From contig CALJNA010000065.1 of the NCBI GenBank assembly GCA_937981955.1, positions 1 through 42,423 of the forward strand: DNA of 42,423 nt. The letters are read 5' to 3'. The notes under the pieces are model-generated. The model was not told where the DNA came from and did no database searches. It saw only the letters and a program-made list of their open reading frames with translations. The position numbers were made by a program, and so were the translations under genes. Position 1 is the first letter of the stretch; the number at the start of each line of letters is the position of its first letter. Origin of the DNA: an uncultured Granulosicoccaceae bacterium. Its GTDB lineage: Bacteria; Pseudomonadota; Gammaproteobacteria; Granulosicoccales; Granulosicoccaceae. This document shows, piece by piece, positions 9,076 through 20,448 of this stretch.

Positions 9076-10044
9076 CTAAATGCCGGAACCTCGATGCTCT
9101 AATGGCAGCAACGCCCCGAGCGCGTCACCAAGATCAAGACTGCTGGCAAACATGCCTTTCTTGATACCCTCGTTTATGGCTCTGACAAATTGCTGACCAG
9201 CTTCTGATGCCAATGTGCGGTTCAGCTGTTGCAACTCATAGTTGCTGAATTCCTGATAGGTGTACAACAAAACTTCGCGCGTTTGACTTCGGTATTGAGA
9301 AACCAGATGCGATCGATTCTGATTCGCCAGGCGTTGTATTTCATTCTGGCTCAGGCGCTGGTCTTGCGGCAGGAAACTCGACAGGCTTATGTTGAACGCC
9401 ATCTGCATGTTGGTCATCATGTCAACAGCTGCTTCACTCGATTGCATGGTTTCATCGAGACGATAGATGATCTGTTCGCGCTCTGGTTCAACTTCGGTTA
9501 ATAGTAACTGTTGTTGAAAAGCCTGAAAGCGTTTACGGTCCTGCAGTAACGTGTTTTTGGTTTCGGCCTGTTTTACCCGATGTCCCAATGGCGAGGCATA
9601 CCATGAAAGCATGGATTGCCTGGCCTGCTCCGTCATAGACAGTTCCATTTCTTTTAGTAGAAACCGGTCAAAAGTATCGTCGCTAAATGAGCTATGCACA
9701 GCGTCTCTGACAGAGTCTATATCCACCGACTGAAAGCGCGCGGGCAACCCGTCAGTAATAAGCGAGGTTTCAAATGCCTGTGCGGTACTGCTGGGTACTT
9801 GCTCAATGAGCTCACTCAGTCCGGAAGCGACAAACAATCGGGTCGCCGAGCCTTCCTTTGAAACAGGAGCAGACAAACTATCAGCACCAGATACCGACTC
9901 TGCAGCAGCACTCTTATAAGAATGACCGGCATATGCATGTGGTATCAAAATCATGCAGGCCACAAACACGCCGCACATCCGATTTCGATTGCTAATTGTT
10001 TTTCGCAAAGTTGGAAAATAAGGCATTAAGGCCGACACCGCCAT
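9076..10044 (-). CDS. exported protein of unknown function, DUF2059-like helical region
   Basis: About 322 residues. A hydrophobic stretch MCGVFVACMILIPHAYAGHS near the N-terminus fits a Sec signal cleaved after HAYA. The rest is helical and Gln/Glu/Ser-rich. WYASPLGHRVKQAE (about residue 155) resembles the conserved [FY]-x-SPxGxKxxxxE motif of DUF2059 and related periplasmic proteins. No catalytic motif was seen. The start is uncertain: candidates are GTG 10068, ATG 10044 (used here), ATG 10026, or ATG 9978 directly before the signal core; none has a strong ribosome site. It ends 10 bp from the ygiQ stop on the opposite strand. Confidence 0.75.
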   Translation of the reverse strand: MAVSALMPYFPTLRKTISNRNRMCGVFVACMILIPHAYAGHSYKSAAAESVSGADSLSAPVSKEGSATRLFVASGLSELIEQVPSSTAQAFETSLITDGLPARFQSVDIDSVRDAVHSSFSDDTFDRFLLKEMELSMTEQARQSMLSWYASPLGHRVKQAETKNTLLQDRKRFQAFQQQLLLTEVEPEREQIIYRLDETMQSSEAAVDMMTNMQMAFNISLSSFLPQDQRLSQNEIQRLANQNRSHLVSQYRSQTREVLLYTYQEFSNYELQQLNRTLASEAGQQFVRAINEGIKKGMFASSLDLGDALGALLPLEHRGSGI

Positions 10045-10359
10045 GTTTCTATACTGCGCACCTGACACTTAGCGGCTTGACGGAGTACAAAAACACTGCA
10101 AACTGGCCTGATTGTGGGATAGATCAAATCAGTTCATTTGGAGCGACAGAACACCCGAAACCGAGTTGGTTCTACGAAACAGACTAGCCTTGGAACCCTA
10201 CGAATGATCTAGGCCTGTTTGATTAGCACATTCATCTACAAAAAGTAGAACAGAGTCACATTTTGGTCTGAGTGTTCAAACTGCGATGGAACGGTAGCTG
10301 CTGCAAATTTTCGAACAGGGAATGCGGGCCTGATGCCCCGACGCATTAAATAAATAATC
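10045..10359. other. intergenic stretch between divergent genes
   Basis: About 315 bp separate two divergent genes and hold both promoters. I see a short CTAC/GTAG hairpin (around 10235-10247) and an AT-rich run (ATTAAATAAATAATC) just before the fusion gene at 10360, which lacks a recognisable ribosome site. No ORF here looks like a gene. Confidence 0.4.
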
Positions 10360-13008
<2,649 letters not shown>

Positions 13009-13085
13009 CTTTCGACGGGCCTGCAGTGTTGTTGATGTCTGGCGCTCAGAGCTTACCTGTTTGGAAGAAGTCAAATTCCATGCAT

Positions 13086-13112
13086 AAAAAAAGCGGCCCA
13101 CCCGGGCCGCTT
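13086..13112 (-). terminator. rho-independent terminator of the small exported protein gene
   Basis: Perfect 9-bp GC-rich stem (AAGCGGCCC at 13091-13099 and GGGCCGCTT at 13104-13112) with a 4-base loop. On the minus strand it is followed by a run of seven or more T. It lies 30 bp past the stop of the 72-residue gene and may also block read-through from the convergent fusion gene. Confidence 0.88.
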
Positions 13113-13141
13113 CATCTATAAAACTGTTTTTAGTTTAGGCG

Positions 13142-13360
13142 CTAATTGAACGTTGCAATGGGTTTGATAAGCGTGTTTTGCTCTTTCTGCTTTCTTAGTA
13201 AAGCTAGCAAATTAGGGTCGACGAGTTTCTCATCGTAAAGCGGCTCTTCTGATGCTTTGGCAATTTTCGCATCATGGCCGTAAATACAATTGCCACCGGC
13301 AAAAGCACTGAAAGATAGAAGAGCAAATGTAGCAGCTACAACAACAGATAGTTTTTTCAT
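13142..13360 (-). CDS. small exported protein of unknown function
   Basis: 72 residues. A textbook Sec signal peptide (MKKLSVVVAATFALLSFSAFA) leaves a mature protein of about 51 residues starting GGNCIYGHDAKIAK. It has one Cys, many charged residues, and a DPNLLALLRKQKEQ helix. Small proteins with the GNCxYGH start and LLALLxKQ tail recur in gammaproteobacteria to my recollection, without known function. GAGGTCAAC directly before the ATG is a good ribosome site, and a strong terminator follows, so it is very probably expressed as a single gene. Confidence 0.82.
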   Translation of the reverse strand: MKKLSVVVAATFALLSFSAFAGGNCIYGHDAKIAKASEEPLYDEKLVDPNLLALLRKQKEQNTLIKPIATFN

Positions 13361-13491
13361 GTTGACCTCGCAATGGCTGAATTACTTTTGTTCCACTTCA
13401 GTTATCGCACATAAGCGTTTGATTAGCAAGCCGGGAGCGATAGTGCGTTCTGGTATGTTTGCAGTGTCTACAGGAAATCAAACGGCAATAT

Positions 13492-13549
13492 AGTGCCTGC
13501 CAACACAGGTGGCAGGCACTTTTACCTATTCTTGGCTCAAAAGAGCCAA
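13492..13549 (-). terminator. tandem hairpins after the 5'-nucleotidase gene
   Basis: Downstream of the minus-strand stop at 13558 lie two stems. The first is TTGGCTC/GAGCCAA with a 4-base loop (13532-13549). The second is a perfect 10-bp stem AGTGCCTGCC/GGCAGGCACT (13492-13520). Neither is followed by a long T run on the minus strand, so termination may be imperfect; the second has TTT on the plus strand. Confidence 0.55.
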
Positions 13550-13557
13550 CAGACCCA

Positions 13558-15153
13558 TTACTGCGCAGGCATCGACTCTATGCGACCGTCTGTATACGGC
13601 TTATACGGGCCGCTTTTTGCCAGATACTCTGCCACAACATCTTCCAGGCTAGGGCCATAGTCGTATGCGTTCTTGCCCTCAGTGGCGAACATCTTGAAAC
13701 CATCTCCGCCGCCTCGCACGTAGTTGTTGGTGACAACGCTGTACATTGCGGTGGCATCAAGTGGCGCCCATTCGCCGTCTTGCATAACCATGGCCTCCAT
13801 GACACGGCCCTGCTCCGGTGTTTTATTCGGATCCCATTTGAATTTCATGCCAGCAACCTGAGGAAAGCGCCCGGCACCGTCTTCTACCTGACTCACACCG
13901 TTTTCCAATGCAGCCATAAGTCCGGCGCCACTGATTTCAAACGTGGACAGGGTATTTTGAAACGGCAATACGGTCAGAACTTCACCCATGGTGATTTCAC
14001 CCGAGTCGATCGATGCTCGAAGGCCGCCCGAATTGGCAAGTGCAACCGTTACACCTTGATCGGCAACCCGATCGAGCATGGCATCAGCAACAAGGTTGCC
14101 CATGGCACACTCCATGGCGCGACAAACATCGCGATTACCTTCGATTACGTCAGCCGCTTCTGCCACGACCTTATTACGAATTTCATCAAGCGGTTTAGCC
14201 AGTTCAGAAACCCGTGCCACGATGTCGGCATTTTCTGCAACTGAACCATCGATCAATATGGGTTCACCTTTTGCTTCAACCAGCTTGCCATCATCATCAA
14301 AGGTGATGCTCAGTTCACCGAGGTACTTGCCATACGCATAAGCTTGAACCACTGCAGTATCGCCCACCATAGTCGGATACGGACCTGCCGCTTTTTCGTT
14401 CGTGTTCGACAGTAAGGTATTTGAGTGTCCGCCAACGATCACATCCACACCTTCAACTTCTTCAGCCACGCGCAAATCAGTTCTGTAACCTGAGTGTGAT
14501 AACACGACAATTTTATTTACACCCGCTTCGGTCAGCGCAGCCACTTCGCCTCGGACCGCTTCGACCGGATCGGAAAACGAGATGTTTTTACCCGGACTGG
14601 CAAGCTCATTGGTGTTCTGTGGAGTTAGTCCGATAAGACCAATCTTGTGTCCGCCCTTTTCAATAACAGTGGACTTCATCAATTTGTTCGCCAATGCGGG
14701 CTCTTTACTGACGTCTGCATTGGACATGAGTACGGGAAAGTCCACATTGTCCATAAATCCACGCAATACCACAGGGCCATCATCGAATTCATGGTTCCCC
14801 ACGGTCATACCATCGTACTGCAGGTTGTTCATGATCTCGGCGGCAACTGCGCCTTTATAGTAGGTATAGAACAGCGAGCCTTGAAACTGATCACCGCCGT
14901 CTACCAGCAATGCATCCGGGTTACGCTTGCGTGCTTCAGCCACAGCAGTCACCATTCGGGCGTATCCACCAAAGCACTTGCCTTCGGCATTATCTTCGGC
15001 CGAGCAGCCACTATCGTACTTACTGACGGGCTCAACGCGAGAGTGGAAATCGTTTGTGTGTAATATTGTCATGCTGCTTTCTGCCATGGCAGAAGATGCC
15101 GCAACAGTCGATGCCAAAGCCAACAATGGCCAGCACGATTGGACAGTTCTCAT
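13558..15153 (-). CDS. exported 5'-nucleotidase / UshA-type metallophosphatase
   Basis: 531 residues, the normal length for UshA-like enzymes (about 550). A signal peptide (CWPLLALASTVAASSAMA) is cut near residue 24. The N-terminal metallophosphatase domain shows ILHTNDFHS (metal ligands Asp35, His37), DGGDQFQGS, GNHEFDDG (119-126) and VGGHSNT. The C-terminal 5'-nucleotidase domain shows NSGGLRASIDSGEITMGEVL and TNNYVRGGGDGF for base recognition. The enzyme would release phosphate and nucleosides from nucleotides or nucleotide-sugars in the periplasm. The ATG at 15153 is preferred over an upstream in-frame start at 15189, because GGAG lies 7 bp before it and the signal peptide then begins normally. 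Confidence 0.95.
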   Translation of the reverse strand: MRTVQSCWPLLALASTVAASSAMAESSMTILHTNDFHSRVEPVSKYDSGCSAEDNAEGKCFGGYARMVTAVAEARKRNPDALLVDGGDQFQGSLFYTYYKGAVAAEIMNNLQYDGMTVGNHEFDDGPVVLRGFMDNVDFPVLMSNADVSKEPALANKLMKSTVIEKGGHKIGLIGLTPQNTNELASPGKNISFSDPVEAVRGEVAALTEAGVNKIVVLSHSGYRTDLRVAEEVEGVDVIVGGHSNTLLSNTNEKAAGPYPTMVGDTAVVQAYAYGKYLGELSITFDDDGKLVEAKGEPILIDGSVAENADIVARVSELAKPLDEIRNKVVAEAADVIEGNRDVCRAMECAMGNLVADAMLDRVADQGVTVALANSGGLRASIDSGEITMGEVLTVLPFQNTLSTFEISGAGLMAALENGVSQVEDGAGRFPQVAGMKFKWDPNKTPEQGRVMEAMVMQDGEWAPLDATAMYSVVTNNYVRGGGDGFKMFATEGKNAYDYGPSLEDVVAEYLAKSGPYKPYTDGRIESMPAQ

Positions 15154-15300
15154 ACGGTTACTCCGGTTTTCTGTGGTGTAGGTGAGCACAGATTACCAGA
15201 GTACTATGACAACTTCGAGCAGTAGACTTACCAGTAATTCAAGCGCACCGGCAAGTATTGCCGATGCACTACTTTGATACGCTAATTTTTGGTGAAAAGC

Positions 15301-16842
15301 CTAAGGACAAACAACCTGAGAAAACAAAGCGTTGCCTTCACTACCTTCGGAGAAGCATTCGCCCGGGGATGCGACAAAGCTTGCGCTATTGGTTTGTCCG
15401 CCAAAGCTTGCAAGCCAGTTGACCATAAATGGCCCGGCGTTATCCAAACGGACCGAGCCGTTTGACTGGGCCGAAAACAAGGCATTGGCCGGTGCATTGG
15501 CAGACGCCTCAATAATCAGGCTGTCGCCACTTTGATCATCTTCGAAAAGAGCTGCATAGAGATTCAACGCAAGGTTAAAGTCAAGTGCACCTGTTAGCGC
15601 TAACTGCTCTGCGACAGTATCGATATCAAAACCAAAAGTATTCAGTGTCATTCTCATTACTTCAACAGAGTCGACAGTCAGAGTAACCGGACCATTGCCA
15701 AACCCAAGTTTACTCACGCTGATTTGCTCTCCATCATTAAGCAGATCAATTTTCACGCTGCCCCCGCTGCCGGCAAATTCGATAACCTGTCCATCAGTGA
15801 ATGAATAAAGAAATGCACGCGAGTCAAGTTCAACGGTTGCACTGCCTTCGCCATTATCGTGTTCGAAACGCAATAGATCGGCAGCAGCAATCTGGATGCT
15901 GGTTCCCGAAGCATCATCTTGAATAACAATCGGCGCACTGATTGTTATATCCATTGCACCAGCTTCACTTCCGGGCGCATCATTGTCCACACGTGAACCC
16001 AGTTCGATAACACCCTCAAAAACCTGAGGTACAGTTCCATAGTATTCAGGCTCTAGCTGAGAGGCTCTTTCAAATACAGTTTTTACACCCGGGAGCCGTA
16101 ATTTGAATCGCGTGTTTCCCGGCGCGTATTCAATTTGCAGAACCGTTTGCTCCTGGAAAAGATAACTGATGTTACCCGAATCTTCAGTTTGGCCATCGAT
16201 ACGAACGGTTAAGTCAGCTGCCATATCCAGACAAAACTGCATATCGTTGAAGTCATCCTGCACATCCATCATGTCGTGCCCGCACAGTTCGTTGTCGTCC
16301 GGATCAATGATCATGGTATTTCCATCGCGAACAACATCGGCGTTTCCAATCAGACCAAGCGATGTGTCAATGAGTTGTGCAACTCCTGCGTCCTCCCACA
16401 TTGATGAAATCTGAACGCTACCGTCAGGCCGGACTTGTTGCTGACCGGGCTCCTCAAAACCACTATTGATACTGGCATCTCCTGTGCCGGTTCCGAATAC
16501 CACAGACTCATCAGTTGATGAAGAAGTACTGCCAGACATGCCGAGCAAATCCTGCAATTGCGCAAGGTTGCTGCCGTTGACCGAGTCAGTGACTGCCGGC
16601 TGAGTTGCAAAATCTTGTGCGTTGTCCATACCAGATTGCAGTTGTTTACTACCGGCGGAGGCAGAACGTTGAAGCTCAGCATTGCTCAGATGATCCAGCG
16701 CCACTGTTTCTTTGACAACTGGCTCATTGCCAGATGTATCGCCACTACCGCCACCACAGGCTGTGATGAGCACTCCGGCCAGAGCCAGTACAACAAAAGG
16801 TGAACCTTTAGTAATGGGATTGAATAACTTAAAGCGTGACAT
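15301..16842 (-). CDS. lipoprotein of unknown function
   Basis: 513 residues. The N-terminus (MSRFKLFNPITKGSPFVVLA, then LAGVLITACGGGSGD) is a lipoprotein signal with lipobox LITAC and a Gly/Ser spacer, so the protein should be lipid-anchored. Residues after the Cys carry no Lys, but the inner- versus outer-membrane site is not certain. The rest is acidic and rich in beta-type segments (Val/Thr/Asp/Asn alternation). I recognise no domain. Several Cys pairs are present (for example in DDNELCGHDM and MQFCLDMAADL, and near the C-terminus in SPGECFSEG and SQVVCP) and may form disulphides. AAGGAG precedes the ATG. It stands alone, between the 5'-nucleotidase and hspQ. Confidence 0.78.
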   Translation of the reverse strand: MSRFKLFNPITKGSPFVVLALAGVLITACGGGSGDTSGNEPVVKETVALDHLSNAELQRSASAGSKQLQSGMDNAQDFATQPAVTDSVNGSNLAQLQDLLGMSGSTSSSTDESVVFGTGTGDASINSGFEEPGQQQVRPDGSVQISSMWEDAGVAQLIDTSLGLIGNADVVRDGNTMIIDPDDNELCGHDMMDVQDDFNDMQFCLDMAADLTVRIDGQTEDSGNISYLFQEQTVLQIEYAPGNTRFKLRLPGVKTVFERASQLEPEYYGTVPQVFEGVIELGSRVDNDAPGSEAGAMDITISAPIVIQDDASGTSIQIAAADLLRFEHDNGEGSATVELDSRAFLYSFTDGQVIEFAGSGGSVKIDLLNDGEQISVSKLGFGNGPVTLTVDSVEVMRMTLNTFGFDIDTVAEQLALTGALDFNLALNLYAALFEDDQSGDSLIIEASANAPANALFSAQSNGSVRLDNAGPFMVNWLASFGGQTNSASFVASPGECFSEGSEGNALFSQVVCP

Positions 16843-17077
16843 ACGATTTCTCCTTGAACGTTGTTGGTATTGATTCCAGTCGACAGTTGTGTGTCGTTTT
16901 CAATACTCTAGGCGATCTTTTGTAACACAGTATGTCTGAGCGGGCTGCAGGTAAAGTCTGGTCGGCAATTCGTTGCTTTCCAAGCGTTACAGGTCAAAGC
17001 CTCAAGCCACCTACCTATGTTCCGGGGTAGCTTGAATGGGTTAAACATAAACAATGTCAGCAGGGTAAAATAGACCG

Positions 17078-17404
17078 ATGGACAGAATCGCAAAATTTCG
17101 AATTGGTCAGGTAGTACGCCACCGGGTATACCCATTCCGCGGCGTCATTTTTGACGTTGACCCGGTATTCAGTAATACCGATCAATGGTACGAATCAATA
17201 CCTATTGAAATCAGACCCCGAAAAGATCAGCCCTTCTATCATCTATACGCGCAGAACGACCAGTCGGTCTATGAAGCATATGTGTCGGAGCAAAATCTCT
17301 TAGTCGACAGTAGCGATGAAGTATTGCGTCATCCCGCTATCGCCACCGATTTTGTTCGCTCCGATTCTGGAGACTATATTCCAGTGAACCTTCAGACTCA
17401 CTAG
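17078..17404 (+). CDS. hspQ: heat shock protein HspQ
   Basis: 108 residues, the family length (about 105). Key segments are KFRIGQVVRHRVYPFRGVIF, DVDPVFSNTDQWYESIP, PFYHLYAQN and YVSEQNLL followed by RHP, all typical of HspQ (YccV domain). In E. coli HspQ is a small hemimethylated-DNA-binding protein and a specificity factor/enhancer for the Lon protease; in Salmonella/Yersinia HspQ modulates Lon. The stop TAG lies in the first copy of a 17-bp tandem repeat shared with the end of the convergent gene. Confidence 0.93.
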   Translation: MDRIAKFRIGQVVRHRVYPFRGVIFDVDPVFSNTDQWYESIPIEIRPRKDQPFYHLYAQNDQSVYEAYVSEQNLLVDSSDEVLRHPAIATDFVRSDSGDYIPVNLQTH

Positions 17405-17426
17405 TTTTTCAGACTCACTAGTTTTT
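17393..17426. repeat. 17-bp tandem duplication spanning two convergent stop codons
   Basis: CAGACTCACTAGTTTTT occurs twice without a gap (17393-17409 and 17410-17426). The palindrome ACTAGT in each copy yields TAG on both strands: the first ends hspQ (17402-17404), the second ends the minus-strand OmpA-like gene (17418-17420). Confidence 0.95.
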
Positions 17427-18575
17427 CAATCGGCGATGGTTAACAACAACCCCGCGAGCAGGCATATTCGGGTGGTCGACTGCAGCCCAACAGCCTTCTT
17501 CCAACACTTTATCCGGGCTCAAGCCAGCCAGTACAAATTCTTCTTTCACGCGAAATGCACGATTATTCGCAAGATAAGCGTTACCATTTTCCAGATTCGA
17601 TCGGCCATGTGAACAGCCAATAACTGACACGACATCTGTCTCGCTGTTGAAATTCTGCGTCATCTTTCGTAACCGGTCCTTGTTCCGCTTTCCCATAACC
17701 AGCGAATCGTTTGGAAACACGTACACATTACTGTCCACAACTTCGTATTCTTGCATAATACTGGAATACCTGGATTCGCCAGTGTTGTACATATTAGAGA
17801 ATTCGCTGTAGTCACCGGCGCCGGTTTTGCCTTCTAGTGATGCGACAGCAGCGCTCAATTCAGCTGCCTTTTGCGAGGCAATGTCAGGCTGCGATTCGAC
17901 GTCGGGCGCAAGTGCTGCAACTTCAGTTGGTGTTTTAATCAACACAGCTGGTGTCGGTACAGCGCTGAGTTGCACTTCCTCGACTTCCTCTGGAAATGGT
18001 TCAATTGGCGCTGCCTCTGTTGGCTTGACTGCTGTTCGCACACTGAAAATGGAATTGTCCATCGCAACATTGTCTGTTGTTGCACCTCTGACAAACATAC
18101 TGCCAGCAGGTTTCACCCCGTACTGGTCAACTTCGTAAGAGCGTTTCAGTTTGATACTGCCCGCTGAAATAATGAAGGTGTAAATCGGGTTTCCAGCATC
18201 GGAAGATGTGTCTTCGCGTTTTGCATTGTAGGCAAGCCAGTTGCTGGAGCGTGCATCACCGATACGCAAATCAAACCCGGCACCTTGCAGCGAGCTCAAC
18301 AGTAATTCGCCGAAACGGGACGACGGTTTGTTGGTGTGCAGAATGGTTTCTGACGGGTTGGACTCCGGAAGTTGGGTCATGGTTGACACAAAGTCAGCAG
18401 CGATTAACTTTGATCGGCTGAAGTCACTGGTGAGCTCCACCGTACTTGGAGCGCCTTCTACCGGTTGTGATGTTCGCTTTGAGGTGATTGGGGAGACACA
18501 CCCAGCGACAAGCATGACTGACAAACCGATGACACTCAAAAAACGGGTAAGATTTGATATCGTGCCGATCTGCAT
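17418..18575 (-). CDS. lipoprotein with C-terminal OmpA-like domain
   Basis: 385 residues. A lipoprotein signal with lipobox LVAGC lies near residue 26. The middle (about 190-260) is Ala/Pro/Glu/Val-rich and probably a flexible spacer. The C-terminal ~110 residues have the OmpA-like pattern: VYVFPNDSLVMGKRNKDRLR, VSVIGCSHGRSNLENGNAYL, ANNRAFRVKEEFVLAGL and a final Val/Asn/His/Arg strand. OmpA-like domains bind peptidoglycan. The two Cys in GCSHG and EEGCWA could pair. The likely role is an envelope anchor. AGAGGGC lies before the ATG. Monocistronic by context; an AT-rich region of ~290 bp upstream holds the divergent promoters. Confidence 0.85.
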   Translation of the reverse strand: MQIGTISNLTRFLSVIGLSVMLVAGCVSPITSKRTSQPVEGAPSTVELTSDFSRSKLIAADFVSTMTQLPESNPSETILHTNKPSSRFGELLLSSLQGAGFDLRIGDARSSNWLAYNAKREDTSSDAGNPIYTFIISAGSIKLKRSYEVDQYGVKPAGSMFVRGATTDNVAMDNSIFSVRTAVKPTEAAPIEPFPEEVEEVQLSAVPTPAVLIKTPTEVAALAPDVESQPDIASQKAAELSAAVASLEGKTGAGDYSEFSNMYNTGESRYSSIMQEYEVVDSNVYVFPNDSLVMGKRNKDRLRKMTQNFNSETDVVSVIGCSHGRSNLENGNAYLANNRAFRVKEEFVLAGLSPDKVLEEGCWAAVDHPNMPARGVVVNHRRLKN

Positions 18576-18643
18576 ATTTCAAAGCCCTCTGATTGTTCTT
18601 TGCTCCCTGCCTGCCTAGTCGAAAGTACAGCTGCGTCCGACCA

Positions 18644-18665
18644 ATTCACGGTGTTTATCGTGAAT
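18644..18665. promoter_or_regulatory. inverted repeat between divergent genes
   Basis: ATTCACG and CGTGAAT, 7-bp arms with an 8-base spacer, lie 69 bp upstream of the OmpA-like gene and about 200 bp upstream of the acidic membrane protein gene. Could be an operator; no regulator is known. The rest of 18576-18866 shows no gene. Confidence 0.25.
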
Positions 18666-18866
18666 AATTTTGCAGCTCACTTGATCGAATTACGTAGGTA
18701 ATACAGGATTTGCGCCAATATTCCGTTGTTAAACGCGTTGAATTGCCCTAATACGGACCCTTTTCGACTCATGTTAGCCCTTGTCCACAAAGTTAATCAA
18801 CAAGAGACTTGTACGACGCGAACCAGTCGACCTAAAATTCAAGTTCAAACCACAGGCCAGGTCCCG

Positions 18867-20090
18867 ATGATTGACGAAGAACTTTACAAGATAGCGACGG
18901 ATGAATTGAACTCGGATGATCGCAAACCAGATGTGTGGGCACGTGCTTGTGCACTGGCCAGCGATGACCACGATGAGGCGCGGTTTCTGTACACCAATTT
19001 GCGTGTGGAAGAGATGCTGAACAAGGACGGCAAGCAACGCACTTTCTCAGCCACACGCAGAAGCGCAGACAGTAATCTTAGCGACGCAGATAAACTCGAC
19101 ACGCTCGAGCTGTCACTCGAAGACACTCAGGCCCCGGAATCTGGACGAACAGGACAGAGCAGCAGCTCAGCGCCTCTGCCGATTGACGATATTCTTGGTT
19201 TCGACGAGAACGCAACCGATGTTCCGGCAAGCGTTGCTGGCAACGCACAGAATTCCAGTGGAAGCGACGATCTGGGCGAGGCAATAGATGAACTGGACGC
19301 GCTGGCTGCAGAGAACCGAAACAGTGATGGCGCTCTTTCCAATCTGACGGGTGAAGCAATAGTAAAGCCGGCGACGACCACCAACGCGACTGATGCAGAC
19401 GTATTCAATTCATCCGAATACATCACTGGTAGCATTGCCGAATCAGAAGACGAGTTACTGCTTCCCGAAACGCAACGTACAAACGCACTCTCCAGCAACT
19501 TGCAACGTCAGGCCGATGAGATGGGCGAGGAAGACGAGCATGCTGAAGTACAACCGGCGGTGCAAACGCCTTCAGTTGAGCAGTTGGATCAGCTACCCGA
19601 GCAGGAAACCATTCGCCCGGACTACGCCGATGGCGACATTCTGGATGACACGGGCACGCTCCACCTTGATTCGGATCTTGACGATGGAATTGGAAAATCT
19701 TACATGGTGTTCAGTCGCAACGGTGCCATGAAAGCCATTAAACGCGGTGTATCCTGGCCGGCATTGTTCTTCACGTTTCCATGGCTATTGTCGAAAGCGT
19801 TATTTGGTACTGCGCTGATATATGGTTGTTTGTGGCTTGTGTCACTTGGCGGGCTATACGTGACCGGCAGCCAGTGGCTGAATGCTGGAGCGGACGCCAC
19901 TATGGCCATCAAGCTGTGGACGATGGCTTTTGCCCTATTGGCACTTATCGGTTTGTGCTACATCCCATTTCGCTACGGCAACCGCTGGCTGGCTGAAAAG
20001 CTGCAAAACCGAGGCTTCGAATTCGAGTCAGCCGTGAGTGCCGGCAATAAAAACGCAGCCGTTAACAAACTGCTGGATGCGATTGGATAA
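18867..20090 (+). CDS. acidic protein with C-terminal membrane domain (DUF2628-like)
   Basis: About 407 residues from ATG 18867 (MIDEELYKIATDELNSDDR). The N-terminal 60 residues look like a small helical domain (WARACALASDDHDEARFLYT). A long acidic, low-complexity middle (about 60-270) follows. A C-terminal membrane part begins AMKAIKRGVSWPALFFTFPW, then LLSKALFGTALIYGCLWLVS, and ends with a second helix pair. The SWPALFF segment resembles DUF2628, where it starts a short membrane domain. A TTG 141 bp upstream would lengthen it, but those residues look non-coding. Function unknown; possibly a membrane-tethered scaffold, which is inference. Confidence 0.75.
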   Translation: MIDEELYKIATDELNSDDRKPDVWARACALASDDHDEARFLYTNLRVEEMLNKDGKQRTFSATRRSADSNLSDADKLDTLELSLEDTQAPESGRTGQSSSSAPLPIDDILGFDENATDVPASVAGNAQNSSGSDDLGEAIDELDALAAENRNSDGALSNLTGEAIVKPATTTNATDADVFNSSEYITGSIAESEDELLLPETQRTNALSSNLQRQADEMGEEDEHAEVQPAVQTPSVEQLDQLPEQETIRPDYADGDILDDTGTLHLDSDLDDGIGKSYMVFSRNGAMKAIKRGVSWPALFFTFPWLLSKALFGTALIYGCLWLVSLGGLYVTGSQWLNAGADATMAIKLWTMAFALLALIGLCYIPFRYGNRWLAEKLQNRGFEFESAVSAGNKNAAVNKLLDAIG

Positions 20091-20448
20091 AGCACACGTC
20101 AAGAGTGTCGAATACTACCGTTGATACCGAGAATTCAAACACCTTATGTGCTCAGAATTGTTCCTTATCCGGCACTTTTTAAAGCGTTAACTGGAAGGCT
20201 TTGGCATAACTGATTTGTCTGCTTTCAGCAACCGGGTATTGTGTCGTTACCCCTTTTAAGCCATCGACTCAAGAATGGCGTTGCCGATCGCACGGAATGC
20301 GGGAAAGCATGCACATTTTTTTGTGCAACTACCCTTAAGAGGAGGCTGGGAAATGTTTTTCCCAGCCATTTTAATCTGAGCATCCCACAGCATGCGCTCA
20401 ACGGTATAGACTGGCATCCAAGATCAACTGTCAGGCACCGTCGTTACC
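20091..20448. other. long leader/intergenic region before the aminotransferase
   Basis: 358 bp without a convincing gene. It holds two hairpins: a weak GCACA/TGTGC stem with a T6 loop (20311-20326) and the strong stem at 20344-20367, listed separately. It is unclear whether the hairpins terminate the upstream gene or attenuate the aminotransferase gene. Confidence 0.4.
20344..20375 (+). terminator. hairpin terminator or attenuator
   Basis: Perfect 10-bp stem GGCTGGGAAA/TTTCCCAGCC with a TGTT loop, then ATTTTAAT. It lies about 250 bp after the stop at 20090 and about 80 bp before the aminotransferase ATG. The T run is short, so strength is uncertain. Confidence 0.55.

Noticed and set aside
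18726..18866. Upstream TTG extension of the acidic membrane protein
   Set aside because: The added residues look random and the acidic domain begins naturally at ATG 18867, though the ribosome site there is weak.
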